From NCBI GenBank assembly GCA_934444365.1, contig CAKSCM010000003.1:62001-126000 (forward strand): 64,000 nt of DNA, given 5' to 3'. Positions 45,201 to 53,138 of this stretch are shown piece by piece. Every line of letters starts with the position of its first letter. Position 1 is the stretch's first letter. A program made the position numbers and the translations under genes. The stretch is from an uncultured Eubacteriales bacterium. GTDB taxonomy: Bacteria > Bacillota > Clostridia > Oscillospirales > Acutalibacteraceae. Under the pieces are notes generated by a model, which worked only from the letters and a program-made list of their open reading frames with translations, made no database searches and was not told the origin of the DNA.

Positions 45201-46008
45201 TGCCTTTGACTCTCTTGCAAATCTTGCCTTTGATGATAATCAGGAGGGCAGCTCGTCCTATAAGGACGGCGACACCGTGAGAATCGTCTGTGTGCTTTCT
45301 AAGCCGAGGCTAAAATCCACCAAAAACGACCAGATGATGGCTTATGTCCAGATAGAGGATATATCCGGATCGGCCGAGATGATAGTTTTTCCGAAAACGC
45401 TTGCCTTGTATTCGCATATAATTAAAGAGGGGGAGGCGGTTTTCCTCTTGGGTACGTTAAGCATACGGGAGGAAAGAGAGCCGCAGATTATATGCCGCGA
45501 GATATATCCGGCCGATGAGCTGCTTAAAGAAAACGCCGGAAATATTCCGTGTATCGCGAATAACGGCCGGAATATCAAAGCATCATATAATAGCGGATCT
45601 TATAATAACAAAAGCGGCGGAAGAATTGCCGCATCCGGCGAATACGGCTCCGGCTCCGGTGATTCGTATTCGGCCGCCGGAACCGGTATTGCGACACAAG
45701 GAGCAACAGGCTTAACGTCAGCACAGGCACCGGCGGGTACAAATGCATCGCCGGCGGATTCGGCAACCGGTACAGGATCTAAATATCCGGGCCTTCATAT
45801 TTTGCTTGACAGCGAGGATTCTCCCCTTGCAAAGCGCATAATGGCGATTCTGTCAATTTTCGAAGGGACAACTCCGGTATATATAAAATATGCCGATACG
45901 GGCAAACGCTTTTTAATGACGGGACACCGAAGTGTTAGCGCTGAGCCGGTAATGCTCGGTGAAATCAGGCGATTGTTAGGAGAGGAAAAGGTTAAAATAT
46001 TGAAATAA
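42295..46008 (+). CDS. dnaE: DNA polymerase III alpha subunit DnaE
   Basis: Replicative polymerase subunit of the DnaE1 type, 1237 residues. Domain order: PHP domain (F-V-H-L-H-L-H-T-Q-Y-S-L at residues 4-15, metal-binding histidines kept, G-C-E-V-Y-V near 65), the polymerase palm with catalytic P-D-F-D-V-D-F (about 400-406) and F-D-I-L-G-L-R near 551, helix-hairpin-helix region, and an OB fold. A Gly/Ser/Ala/Thr-rich linker of about 80 residues (around 1083-1165) precedes a C-terminal domain of about 70 residues. ATG 42295 lies one base past the whiA stop. PolC, the second replicative polymerase of Firmicutes, is not in this window. Confidence 0.97.
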   Translation: MADFVHLHLHTQYSLLDGACRLQDLAEAVKSAGQSAVAITDHGVMYGAVEFYEVMKKNGIKPIIGCEVYVAPRTRFDKVHSVDSENEHLVLLCENETGYKNLIKIVSLGFTQGFYSRPRVDLELLKNHHEGLIALSGCLSGAVSKKLVAGDYGAALETAKKYKEIFGKDNYFIELQNHGIDEQLRILGGLASVARDADLFTVATNDVHYVRREDSRVQRILTCIKTGNSLDGENPLGFDSDEFYLKSSQEMYELFAMYPEALENTVKIAERCNFDFSFGHNKLPEFKIDGVSDNRVYFRNKCYEGLREKYGENPDKIIIDRLEYELSVIEKMGYVDYYLVVWDFVNFAEKSGIAVGPGRGSGAASLAAYCIGITGIDPIKYSLIFERFLNPQRVSMPDFDVDFCFVRRQEIIDYVTEKYGADRVAQIITFGTMAARAAIRDVGRVLGIPYNRVDEIAKMIPHELHTTIDSAMEKNPQLKAEYENDIQIKELIDLSRRIEGMPRHASVHASGVVITKDPVSTYVPLSKSDDAIVTQFTMNDIAKLGLLKFDILGLRTLTVIAETLKSLPDVRDEDIPLDDQKVFGIFSKGLTEGVFQFESAGMKNMLSQLEPTSLEDLIAAVSLYRPGPMEYIPSYIRNRKDPSKITYDTPLLKPILDVTYGCLVYQEQVMQVFRDLAGYSYGHSDIVRRAMAKKKHDELLKERNNFIYGNPDAQNGLACDGALKRGVSEECASKLFDEMMSFADYAYNKAHAASYAVIAYKTAWLKYYHKREFMAALLTSVLDNTPKVSRYIAECLKLGIKLYPPDVNTGSKYFTPTDDGIVYGLLGVKNLGEGMIDKIIAERNMSGRFTSFFDFCRRMYGKELNRRALESLIKCGALDSLGENRRTMLMAFNEVLDVIESDRRLNIDGQLGFFNSTEGTSGDFQQSGFKIQKCEEFPLDRLLKMEKETTGIYISGHPLEKYADVAERFAFDSLANLAFDDNQEGSSSYKDGDTVRIVCVLSKPRLKSTKNDQMMAYVQIEDISGSAEMIVFPKTLALYSHIIKEGEAVFLLGTLSIREEREPQIICREIYPADELLKENAGNIPCIANNGRNIKASYNSGSYNNKSGGRIAASGEYGSGSGDSYSAAGTGIATQGATGLTSAQAPAGTNASPADSATGTGSKYPGLHILLDSEDSPLAKRIMAILSIFEGTTPVYIKYADTGKRFLMTGHRSVSAEPVMLGEIRRLLGEEKVKILK

Positions 46009-46061
46009 ATTGTAGAAAACAGAAAAAATTTAAAGGTTTTCATTTTCGAATGTTAATTCCC

Positions 46062-46089
46062 TTGACAAATTAAAATAGTGTTGTATGAT
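46062..46089 (+). promoter_or_regulatory. SigA-type promoter for pfkA with a leader of about 125 bases
   Basis: TTGACA (46062-46067) and TATGAT (46084-46089) are 16 bases apart. The leader contains small hairpins (AAGCC/GGCTT and GAAC/GTTC) and a repeated CAGTGG-GTAT / CAGTG-GATA element. I recognise no riboswitch class. Confidence 0.7.
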
Positions 46090-46220
46090 AAAAGCTCAGA
46101 GATATTGTACCGTATGGCGTAACAGTGGGTATCCGGGCCGTATATCAGTGGATAAGCCTGATTTTTCGGCTTCGGGTATGAACGTTTAAGTGTTCGGTAG
46201 AGAGTTAAGGAGTGGTTGCA

Positions 46221-47189
46221 GTGTCTGCAAAGAAAATAGGTGTACTTACAAGCGGCGGAGACGCGCCGGGAATGAATGCCGCTATACGTTCGGTTGTAAG
46301 AACCGCACTTTATAAGGGCATGAAGGTCGTAGGTATCCGCAGAGGTTATAACGGCCTTATTCACAGGGATTTATGTGAGATGGATTTGCGCAGTGTTTCG
46401 GATATAATCCATCGCGGCGGAACCACGCTGTTTACGGCGCGCAGCCCGGAATTCAAGACCGAAGAGGGCATGCGTACCGCCCTTAAGACCTGCAGCGATG
46501 TAGGAATAGACGGTATTGTCTGCATAGGCGGCGACGGTTCGTTCAGGGGCGCGAGAGATCTTTCCGAGCGCGGCGTTCCGTGCGTCGGCATTCCCGGAAC
46601 CATAGATAACGACATAGATTGTACCGAATATTCAATAGGCTTTGATACTGCCGTTAACACCGCTATGGAAATGGTCGACAGGCTTAGAGATACAGCTCAG
46701 TCGCACGAGCGCTGCACCGTAGTTGAGGTCATGGGCAGAAATGCAGGATTTTTGGCGCTTCATTCCGGAATTGCCGTAGGTGCAACGTCGATTCTGTGTG
46801 CCGAGATTCCCATGAGCGTTGATGAGGATGTTATTCCCAAGATAAGACGCACCCAGCTTTCGGGCAAAAAGAACTTTATAATCGTAGTTGCCGAGGGTGT
46901 CGGCGGAACGGAGCAGATCGCACGTCATATTGAAGAGGTAACCGGAATTGAGACGAGGGCCACTATTCTCGGCCATGTACAGCGCGGCGGCAGCCCGACC
47001 GTAAGAGACCGTGTTATAGCGAGCGAAATGGGCTATCATGCCGTTGATCTTTTAAGCAGGGGCATCGGTAACAGGACCGTAGCCATGCAAAAGGGCGAGA
47101 TCGTCGATTTCGATATTTTTGAGGCGCTTCAGATGAAAAAGCCCTTTGAGACCGAGCTTTTCAAAATAGCAAACAGCATTTCTATCTGA
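46221..47189 (+). CDS. pfkA: ATP-dependent 6-phosphofructokinase
   Basis: Phosphorylates fructose 6-phosphate to the 1,6-bisphosphate, the committed step of glycolysis. The 322-residue protein has the ATP site K-I-G-V-L-T-S-G-G-D-A-P-G-M-N at residues 4-18, G-G-D-G-S near 103, the catalytic P-G-T-I-D-N-D near 124-130, and M-G-R-N-A-G in the effector region. Gly after G-G-D at the start (G-G-D-G-S) marks ATP rather than pyrophosphate use. GTG 46221 is eight bases after AAGGAG; the earlier GTG at 46212 overlaps that site. Two hairpin terminators follow. Confidence 0.96.
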   Translation: MSAKKIGVLTSGGDAPGMNAAIRSVVRTALYKGMKVVGIRRGYNGLIHRDLCEMDLRSVSDIIHRGGTTLFTARSPEFKTEEGMRTALKTCSDVGIDGIVCIGGDGSFRGARDLSERGVPCVGIPGTIDNDIDCTEYSIGFDTAVNTAMEMVDRLRDTAQSHERCTVVEVMGRNAGFLALHSGIAVGATSILCAEIPMSVDEDVIPKIRRTQLSGKKNFIIVVAEGVGGTEQIARHIEEVTGIETRATILGHVQRGGSPTVRDRVIASEMGYHAVDLLSRGIGNRTVAMQKGEIVDFDIFEALQMKKPFETELFKIANSISI

Positions 47190-47227
47190 TTGCTTTGATT
47201 GTTTTCGCAATCGTTTTTAAGGTTAAT

Positions 47228-47265
47228 AAAAAAGCATCGGATCAATTTTGGTTCGATGCTTTTTT
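47228..47265 (+). terminator. terminator after pfkA
   Basis: AAAAAAGCATCG pairs with CGATGCTTTTTT. A weaker one (GATTG/CAATC with GTTTTT) lies immediately before it at about 47187-47219. Confidence 0.85.
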
Positions 47266-47426
47266 GTTTGTCTGGCAATTGATGAAAACCCCCGGTTCTA
47301 CCGGGGGAAAAGGAACGCTTCAGTAAAGAAAAACGCACCACGCAAAAGAGTGGTGCAAAAATAATAACCTCCAAGTATAATAGAAGCGGTTTGGCGACTG
47401 CATTACTAAAGTACAAGGAGGAAATT

Positions 47427-47909
47427 ATGTTAAAAAAAGATGGAAACAATGAAATCAAGAGCACAGCCCACTCAAAATACAGGTGTCAATATCATATAGT
47501 ATTCGCACCAAAGTATCGCAGGAAAGAAATATACGGTACATTAAAAAAGGATATAGGAGAAATATTGCGAAAACTGTGTGAGCAGAAAGGAGTGGAAATT
47601 ATAGAAGCAGAAGCATGTGTAGACCACATACATATGCTCGTAAGTATACCACCATATATAAGTATAGCACAATTCATGGGATATCTCAAGGGTAAAAGCA
47701 GTTTGATGATTTTTGACAGACATGCAAACTTAAAATACAAGTATGGTTCTAGGAATTTTTGGTGCAGAGGATACTATGTGGATACAGTAGGTAGAAACAA
47801 AAAGGTAATAGAAGAATATATAAGGAATCAACTTGAAGAAGATTTTGCCCAAGACCAAATGAGTATCAAAGAATACATTGACCCGTTTACGGGTGTCAAG
47901 AATAAGTAA
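47427..47909 (+). CDS. tnpA: IS200/IS605 family transposase TnpA, second copy
   Basis: Y1-type single-strand transposase of 160 residues. The HUH motif is D-H-I-H-M-L, and the helix V-D-T-V-G-R-N-K-K-V-I-E-E-Y carries the presumed nucleophilic tyrosine. The protein ends Y-I-D-P-F-T-G-V-K-N-K, as does copy 1 with small changes. ATG 47427 follows AAGGAGG; twelve extra in-frame residues upstream from a TTG have no ribosome site. The ribosome site can pair weakly with CCTCC at about 47368, so translation may be damped as in copy 1. The frame is intact. Base composition is A+T-rich compared with pfkA and mgsA on either side. Confidence 0.95.
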   Translation: MLKKDGNNEIKSTAHSKYRCQYHIVFAPKYRRKEIYGTLKKDIGEILRKLCEQKGVEIIEAEACVDHIHMLVSIPPYISIAQFMGYLKGKSSLMIFDRHANLKYKYGSRNFWCRGYYVDTVGRNKKVIEEYIRNQLEEDFAQDQMSIKEYIDPFTGVKNK

Positions 47910-47921
47910 GCAAAAAACAAA

Positions 47922-48016
47922 CAGCCGCACGTGAGCGGCTGCTTGAGATAGTAATGCGTTGTCAAACTTCTATGCCCCTTTCAGGGGCCTAGCCAGTAGG
48001 CGCCCCTTATAGGGGC
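47922..48016 (+). ncRNA. run of short hairpins downstream of tnpA copy 2
   Basis: CAGCCGC/GCGGCTG (47922-47942), GCCCC-TTTCA-GGGGC (47974-47988) and GCCCC-TTATA-GGGGC (48002-48016). The segment between the first two contains AGTAATGCG, also seen in copy 1 at the same relative place. Confidence 0.5.
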
Positions 48017-48055
48017 TGTGCAAACCACTAGTTTACTAGTGGTTATGATTGTTTA

Positions 48056-48382
48056 TGCCGGACAGTCAGAGCTTTGGCGAAGTAAGGCTTGTAAAGTGCT
48101 AAAAGGATTATAAATAAATATAAAAAACCGTCCGGCCGAAAGGTGAAAAACTTTGCGGTCGGACGGTTAAATTTTAAGTGACTGTTTATTGCTCGTTTTT
48201 ATGTACGGACACAGCTTCGTTCATCGACTTGTTATTAAATAAGCCGAACCGTCAGCAACCGTGAGTTCATTTTAAAGCATTTAAGGTTTTATCCCTTAAA
48301 ACAAGCGTTTTATCGGGGAAATGACTTAATACCTGTTCAAAAAGCCTCAAATCGCTGATTAAAACAACGCGAAACGGCTTTT
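48056..48382. other. 327-base gap between IS copy 2 and mgsA
   Basis: Apart from the terminator at 48126-48168, nothing convincing: no open reading frame with a ribosome site and no recognisable RNA gene. Confidence 0.5.
48126..48168 (-). terminator. terminator, probably of the mreB-mgsA operon
   Basis: AACCGTCCG and CGGACGGTT with further pairing inside (CCGAAAGG with CTTTGCGG). The minus-strand tail is TTTTTTATATTTA. It lies 215 bases past the mgsA stop. Confidence 0.65.
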
Positions 48383-48790
48383 TTACTGTCTTTTGTTGGG
48401 ATTTACAAGATTGCGCCAATCCATATCGCCGCGCTCAAGCCCTCTGATGAGCACCTCGGCGGTTGCGATGTTGGTCGCAAAGGGAATATTGTGAACGTCG
48501 CACAGGCGCAAAAGATTGTTGTCGTTGGTCTCATTGTTGCCGGCCATGGGGTCGCGGAACATAAGCAGAAGGTCTATTTCATCACAGCCTATACGAGCGG
48601 AGATCTGCTGTTCGCCGCCCTGGGAGCCGCTTAGGTATCTTTGAATTTTAAGTCCCGTCGCCTCGGCTACCAGCTTGCCGGTCGTAGCCGTTGCGCAAAG
48701 CTCATGACGGCACAGTATACCGCAATATGCAATGCAGAACTGAACCATGAGCTCTTTTTTTGAATCATGCGCTATAATTGCAATATTCAT
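48383..48790 (-). CDS. mgsA: methylglyoxal synthase with altered active-site residues
   Basis: Converts dihydroxyacetone phosphate to methylglyoxal and phosphate, a bypass of lower glycolysis. The 135 residues keep the fold landmarks: I-A-H-D-S-K-K near the start, T-A-T-T-G-K-L near residues 34-40, the phosphate loop S-G-S-Q-G-G and a late N-I-P-F-A-T-N-I-A-T-A. The catalytic aspartate of E. coli (Asp71 in G-G-D-Q-Q) is glutamate here (E60, G-G-E-Q-Q), and the region of His98 is rearranged (N-E-T-N-D). It is the last gene of the mreB operon, 33 bases after the minD-like gene, a neighbourhood seen in other clostridia. Family is clear, activity less so. Confidence 0.88.
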   Translation of the reverse strand: MNIAIIAHDSKKELMVQFCIAYCGILCRHELCATATTGKLVAEATGLKIQRYLSGSQGGEQQISARIGCDEIDLLLMFRDPMAGNNETNDNNLLRLCDVHNIPFATNIATAEVLIRGLERGDMDWRNLVNPNKRQ

Positions 48791-48823
48791 ATCAAAAACC
48801 TCATTCCGGTATAATTTTAAAAG

Positions 48824-49537
48824 TTACAGGTTGTAAAGATCGGGCAGCTGTACGGTTTTTCCGGTAATGCGCTGAGCTATACGGAAAAACGCATCGGCCG
48901 TATTTTTTACCGATTCGCCGTTTTCAAAAACGGTCTGCGGTACTATTCCTATGAGCCTGAGCCCTGCCTGATCGATAATATCGTCGAGATTCGGCACCGG
49001 CAACCCCTTAATGCAACGGAAACGGTTTATCAGCAAAAAGGCGTTTTCGGCACCCGAAGAAAAGAACATATCGGCGAGCCGGGAGGTAAGCGATACCGAA
49101 AAAGGGGAGAGGGGTGTGACCGCTATACCGGTTGCCCTTAGCGAAAAAGCCGATTTTATACGCTGTATATCATATGACGGACAGTCGATAATAATTTCAT
49201 CATAACTGTCACCCAGTTCATATAAGAGCGCCTTGAATTTGTCGTGCTGCAGGGTCCAATCGGGCCTTATACATCCCGGCAGGAGTCTAAAGCCTATCGG
49301 TGTGTCAAGCTCACATGACAAAGCGTCGCATCTTCCGTCCAGTATATCGCCCAGATCAAAAAGCCGTTCCTCGCTTTTTGAAAGAAAGGCATCCAGCGTC
49401 CCGAAAGGGTGGCAAAGATCCAGGAGCAACACACGCCCCGCGCCGTTTATACGGGTGAAGGAATCGGCAAGAGCCGTACTGACAAATGATTTTCCGGCCG
49501 CTCCGGTCGCGGACGATACAACCGTTATATGCGCCAT
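48824..49537 (-). CDS. MinD/CpaE-like ATPase with divergent Walker A motif
   Basis: 237-residue ParA/MinD-superfamily ATPase. In the P-loop T-G-A-A-G-K-S (residues 11-17) the signature lysine that MinD and ParA place before the first glycine is a threonine. L-L-L-D-L-C-H-P-F-G-T-L-D resembles the switch of CpaE-type proteins, and D-E-I-I-I-D-C-P-S is the Walker B strand. The C-terminus (A-F-F-R-I-A-Q-R-I then a polar tail) shows only a weak amphipathic helix. It occupies the minD slot between mrdA and mgsA, but minC and minE are absent. The promoter is unclear; an ATG with little ribosome-site match starts at 49537. It may position PBP2 or the septum, or have another cargo. Confidence 0.75.
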   Translation of the reverse strand: MAHITVVSSATGAAGKSFVSTALADSFTRINGAGRVLLLDLCHPFGTLDAFLSKSEERLFDLGDILDGRCDALSCELDTPIGFRLLPGCIRPDWTLQHDKFKALLYELGDSYDEIIIDCPSYDIQRIKSAFSLRATGIAVTPLSPFSVSLTSRLADMFFSSGAENAFLLINRFRCIKGLPVPNLDDIIDQAGLRLIGIVPQTVFENGESVKNTADAFFRIAQRITGKTVQLPDLYNL

Positions 49538-49725
49538 AAAACCGCTCGCCTTTCCAAAAAATCAATATACAACATATACCAATCAATATGATAGCATATC
49601 AAATCGTGTTTGTCAAAAAGATTTTTTTAAAAAATATGTGTACAAAAGCGTATAATCCGTTTTTATTTAAATGGAAAAAGAAATTGTATACGGCAAATGG
49701 TAATAAAGGAACGCTTTACTGTTTT

Positions 49726-51741
49726 TTACTGTAAAAGGGTATTGGATGCGCCGCCGCTGTAGGTATTTCCGCCGTAGTAAAAATATGCGTCGAAAATGCT
49801 TTCGGCCGCATAGGCAATCGTCGAGCCGTAGCCGGCCTTTTCGGCGAGTATAATTACGGCGATTTCGGGGTTTTCATAAGGAGCGAAAGAGACGAACACG
49901 GCGTTATTGTAGCGCTTGCCGTCGCTTTCGATTGTTGCGGTTCCGGTCTTACCGCCTACCTGTATCGGATAGTCCTTGAATACGGTGGATATCGATCCCT
50001 CGGTGGTTACCGAAAGCATCCCTTTTTTCACTATGTCAAGATACTGCTGCTCTATTTGCACCTTGCCGAGCACCTCGGGATCGGTGTATTCGAGCTGTTC
50101 CTCGAGGTTGCTGCTTCGTATCTCTTTTATAAGATGGGCGCGGTATCTGGTTCCGCCGTTTGCAAGGGTGGCTATATACGATGACATCTGAAGGGGTGTA
50201 AACAGATTGTCAGACTGGCCGATCGCCGCTTGCAGCGTGTCGCCGTCGTTCCATATCGTGTTTATGCTCTCCCGGTATGTCTTTCCGGCTAAAATACCGC
50301 TTGATTCGCTAAGCTCAATTCCGGTTTTTTCGCCGAAGCCGAACTGCCTGCAATAATTGTTAAGTTCGGTTATTCCTATGCGGCGGCCGAGCTCGTAGAA
50401 AAAGTAGTTGCACGAAACCTTAAGCGCATTTATGACGTTTATATCCTTATGATAACCCATACAGGTCGGCTGATAGTCGTTGTAATAGGTGTAGGTATGA
50501 GCGCAGAAAATGGTCTCGTCGCTTGTTATTTTGCCCAGCTGCAAGCCTATTGCGGCGGTGGCCGGCTTGAAGGTCGATCCGGGGGCGTAGGTGCCATTGA
50601 AGGCCCGGTTGAAAAGCGGCTTTGCGGAGTTTTTAAGCAGCGATTCGTAATCGGTGTTGTAGGTGTTCATATCGTACGACGGGTAGGTCACCGACGCTAA
50701 AACATCGCCGTTGTTTACATCCATTACGACGATCGCTCCGGCGTTGGCACTGGCTCCGTCCTTGGTGGCGCTGCGGCTTTTTATCAGATTTTCAAGGGTA
50801 TTGTAGCAGACCGACTGCAAATTAAGGTCCATTGTAAGGTAGACCGTTCCGCCGGATTCGGGGGCCTCTATTACGTCGGACGACAAAACATTTCCGGACG
50901 AATCCTTTATAACGCGGCGTTTTCCGTCCTTTCCGCGCAAATAATCCTCGGCGTATTTTTCAATGCCGGTTTTGCCGATATAATCGCTGTACGAATAGCC
51001 CTTTTCCTTTACGTCATTCCATTCCTCGGCATATATCGGGCCGATGTTGCCGACTATGTGGGGAGCATACACCCCGGAGACGTATTCGCGGTTTGCGACC
51101 ACCTCGCATACCACTCCAGGCATGGAGGACGAGGCCTCTTTTATAACCGTTACCGTTTCAAGCGATACGTTTTTAGCAAAGGTAAAGGGAATAGAAGGGG
51201 CGAAATCGGCGACCTCCATTGTAAGGCGAACTCCCATTATTGTGCGCTGATCGGCTCTGCTGTACTGCTGCAGGGAATACCGCTCGACCATGGCGTCAAA
51301 GCAGTTTTCGGCCGTCGCATAATCGTTTACGCCTATTTTAGAAAACATTACCGCCTTCGACATTCCTCCTCGGTCTGTATATCCGAAGGGCTCGTTTTCG
51401 TCAAGCGGAATGCCGTCGTTCCAGCTTTCATTCAGGGAGGTTAAAAGGGTGCAGAGCTTTAAAATAATGTCGTTCGTATTTTCTTTATCAAAGTACGAGG
51501 CGTCGAAAACAATGTTGTAGCCGGCGGTGTTTTTGGCAAGAGGACGGCCGTAGCGGTCGACTATCTCTCCGCGGGAGGCCTTGATCGTGCTGTAAGCGGC
51601 CGTGGTGTAACGGAGCTGTGATATGTATTCGTCATGTCCGCCTATCTGCCATACGGCTATCCGCACCGAATACAGCGCGAAAATACACGCAAGAATTATG
51701 CAAAGAACCCTTATTCGAGGGTCGTTTTTCTTTTTTGCCAT
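49726..51741 (-). CDS. mrdA: penicillin-binding protein 2, elongation class B PBP
   Basis: Class B transpeptidase of the elongasome, partner of RodA. The 671 residues start with a basic tail and one membrane helix (about 9-30), then a PBP-dimer domain with R-G-E-I-V-D-R-Y-G near residue 57, then the transpeptidase domain: S389-T-F-K, S-C-N near 447 and G-G-K-T-G-T-A near 597. The gene overlaps the end of mreD by 31 bases, so translation is coupled. Gene order mreB-mreC-mreD-mrdA is the classic shape operon. All catalytic motifs are intact. Confidence 0.95.
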   Translation of the reverse strand: MAKKKNDPRIRVLCIILACIFALYSVRIAVWQIGGHDEYISQLRYTTAAYSTIKASRGEIVDRYGRPLAKNTAGYNIVFDASYFDKENTNDIILKLCTLLTSLNESWNDGIPLDENEPFGYTDRGGMSKAVMFSKIGVNDYATAENCFDAMVERYSLQQYSRADQRTIMGVRLTMEVADFAPSIPFTFAKNVSLETVTVIKEASSSMPGVVCEVVANREYVSGVYAPHIVGNIGPIYAEEWNDVKEKGYSYSDYIGKTGIEKYAEDYLRGKDGKRRVIKDSSGNVLSSDVIEAPESGGTVYLTMDLNLQSVCYNTLENLIKSRSATKDGASANAGAIVVMDVNNGDVLASVTYPSYDMNTYNTDYESLLKNSAKPLFNRAFNGTYAPGSTFKPATAAIGLQLGKITSDETIFCAHTYTYYNDYQPTCMGYHKDINVINALKVSCNYFFYELGRRIGITELNNYCRQFGFGEKTGIELSESSGILAGKTYRESINTIWNDGDTLQAAIGQSDNLFTPLQMSSYIATLANGGTRYRAHLIKEIRSSNLEEQLEYTDPEVLGKVQIEQQYLDIVKKGMLSVTTEGSISTVFKDYPIQVGGKTGTATIESDGKRYNNAVFVSFAPYENPEIAVIILAEKAGYGSTIAYAAESIFDAYFYYGGNTYSGGASNTLLQ

Positions 51742-52265
51742 TTACGGGGATCCTTTCTGTTAAAACAACGATAAATAAAGGCTGCAATAAAATAAAACGG
51801 TATTATTGCCGCAAGAGAAATCACAAAACCTCTTATTGCCGTTCCGTGCAAAAAAAAGTAAACAGGATCCGGCGAGCCGGTAAAAACCTTGAATACAAAT
51901 ATGTAAAACACATAATATACAACGCCTGAAAGCAGGTTTAAGAGCAGAGCACTTTTAAGCGAGCGATTGAAAATAAGGCTTGAGCAAAGGCCGCATGTGC
52001 AGCCGATTATCATTAGCAAAATTGCATTAAATGCAATTACTCCGCTTGAAAAGCAATCGAGAATAAGCCCGAAGGTAAGACCGAACGCGGCGCCGCAATA
52101 TTCCTTTTCATGCATGGCGACGGCCACCGTAAGGGGAAGCATCAGACAGCTGCCGCGAAGTATACCGTTTCCGGTAAAGGCACCCATTTGCAAAAGGACG
52201 AGTGCTCCGCCGATTATCCACAGAATTATTCTTCTTTTTGTAGCGTCGGTAATTTTATTATGCAT
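51711..52265 (-). CDS. mreD: rod shape-determining protein MreD
   Basis: Small integral membrane protein of the elongasome, 184 residues. Five or so hydrophobic segments are visible, with the MreD-like P-L-T-V-A-V-A-M-H-E, G-L-I-L-D-C near the middle, and a basic C-terminus (R-K-W-Q-K-R-K-T). It lies between mreC (6-base gap) and mrdA (31-base overlap). Sequence conservation in MreD is low, so topology and position carry the assignment. Confidence 0.88.
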   Translation of the reverse strand: MHNKITDATKRRIILWIIGGALVLLQMGAFTGNGILRGSCLMLPLTVAVAMHEKEYCGAAFGLTFGLILDCFSSGVIAFNAILLMIIGCTCGLCSSLIFNRSLKSALLLNLLSGVVYYVFYIFVFKVFTGSPDPVYFFLHGTAIRGFVISLAAIIPFYFIAAFIYRCFNRKDPRKWQKRKTTLE

Positions 52266-52271
52266 TAAAAT

Positions 52272-53123
52272 TTACTCCAAAACATTTCCCCGACCTTCAA
52301 AATCGGTGATTATCATGACGTCGGTTATACCGGTAAAATCAACGGTCGGCTTTACGGTTGCAAAAACCGAAATATCGGCGGTCTCCTGCGTTACGGCGGT
52401 GATTGTTCCGATGTTTATTCCGTCGGGAAACATTCCGCCGACGCCCGATGTAATGACAAAGTCGCCGACCGATATCGATGATGAGCGCGAAAGATAGGAC
52501 ATTTTGCAAAAGCCCTGAGCCGCCAATTCCTGTGTTCCGTTTATTACTCCGGTATCTCTGGTGCGGCTGTCCATAGCGCCCACATTGAGTCTCGGGTCGA
52601 GGATGGTGTATACCTTCGAGGTGGCAAGTCCCACTTCGCCTATGTAGCCGACAAGTCCGTCGGCCGTTATAACGGGATCGTGCGCCTTTACGCCGTCGGC
52701 CGTTCCGCGGTTTATTGTAAAGGAATAATAGTCGCTTGCCGTATCAACCGCCGAAAGCCGTGCGGTGACAAAGCTGAAATCCGGATTTTTTTCCTTGAGC
52801 TCCAAAAAGCTCCTCAAAAACTCGTTTTCGTATTTATATGTGTCAAAATCTATGAGGTTTTCGTTCTGCTCGCGGATCTGCTGTCTTAAACGGTTATTTT
52901 CGTCCTCAAGTGAGCGGAGCCTGTCCTGTGCGCTGAAAAGATCGTAGATCGATCCGGATACCGAATCGGCAAGCCGCTGGATGGGGACCGTAACGGCCGA
53001 AAGAAGGCTCGACTGGGGTGACATTGCCTTGCCGATAGCCGCAAAAATAACCGAAATTGTAATAAGAGCCGCTAAAATGGTGATTATAACCTTAAAACCT
53101 CTGCTGCTGAAAAATGCTTTCAA
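52272..53123 (-). CDS. mreC: cell shape-determining protein MreC
   Basis: Bitopic protein linking MreB filaments to the periplasmic synthesis machinery. 283 residues: a short tail, one membrane helix (about 10-30), a coiled coil (about 60-100, L-E-D-E-N-N-R-L-R-Q-Q-I-R-E-Q) and the two beta-barrel MreC core with V-I-T-A-D-G-L-V-G-Y-I-G and G-D-F-V-I-T-S-G-V-G-G-M-F-P. A 15-base gap separates it from mreB. Length and layout are typical. Confidence 0.94.
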   Translation of the reverse strand: MKAFFSSRGFKVIITILAALITISVIFAAIGKAMSPQSSLLSAVTVPIQRLADSVSGSIYDLFSAQDRLRSLEDENNRLRQQIREQNENLIDFDTYKYENEFLRSFLELKEKNPDFSFVTARLSAVDTASDYYSFTINRGTADGVKAHDPVITADGLVGYIGEVGLATSKVYTILDPRLNVGAMDSRTRDTGVINGTQELAAQGFCKMSYLSRSSSISVGDFVITSGVGGMFPDGINIGTITAVTQETADISVFATVKPTVDFTGITDVMIITDFEGRGNVLE

Positions 53124-53138
53124 AACCCTTACCGCCTA

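Larger units (their letters stand above)
47275..48055 (+). mobile_element. IS200-type insertion element, copy 2 (tnpA only)
   Basis: The left hairpin at 47289-47307 is CCCCCGGT-TCT-ACCGGGGG. The right one at 48025-48042 is CCACTAGT-TT-ACTAGTGG. The layout is the same as copy 1, including the loop TCT on the left. Outer borders are approximate. The element lies directly after the pfkA terminator. Confidence 0.85.

Noticed and set aside
47275..48055. IS605-type element with tnpB
   Set aside because: Only the Y1 transposase is present in either element; no TnpB RuvC-like frame follows.
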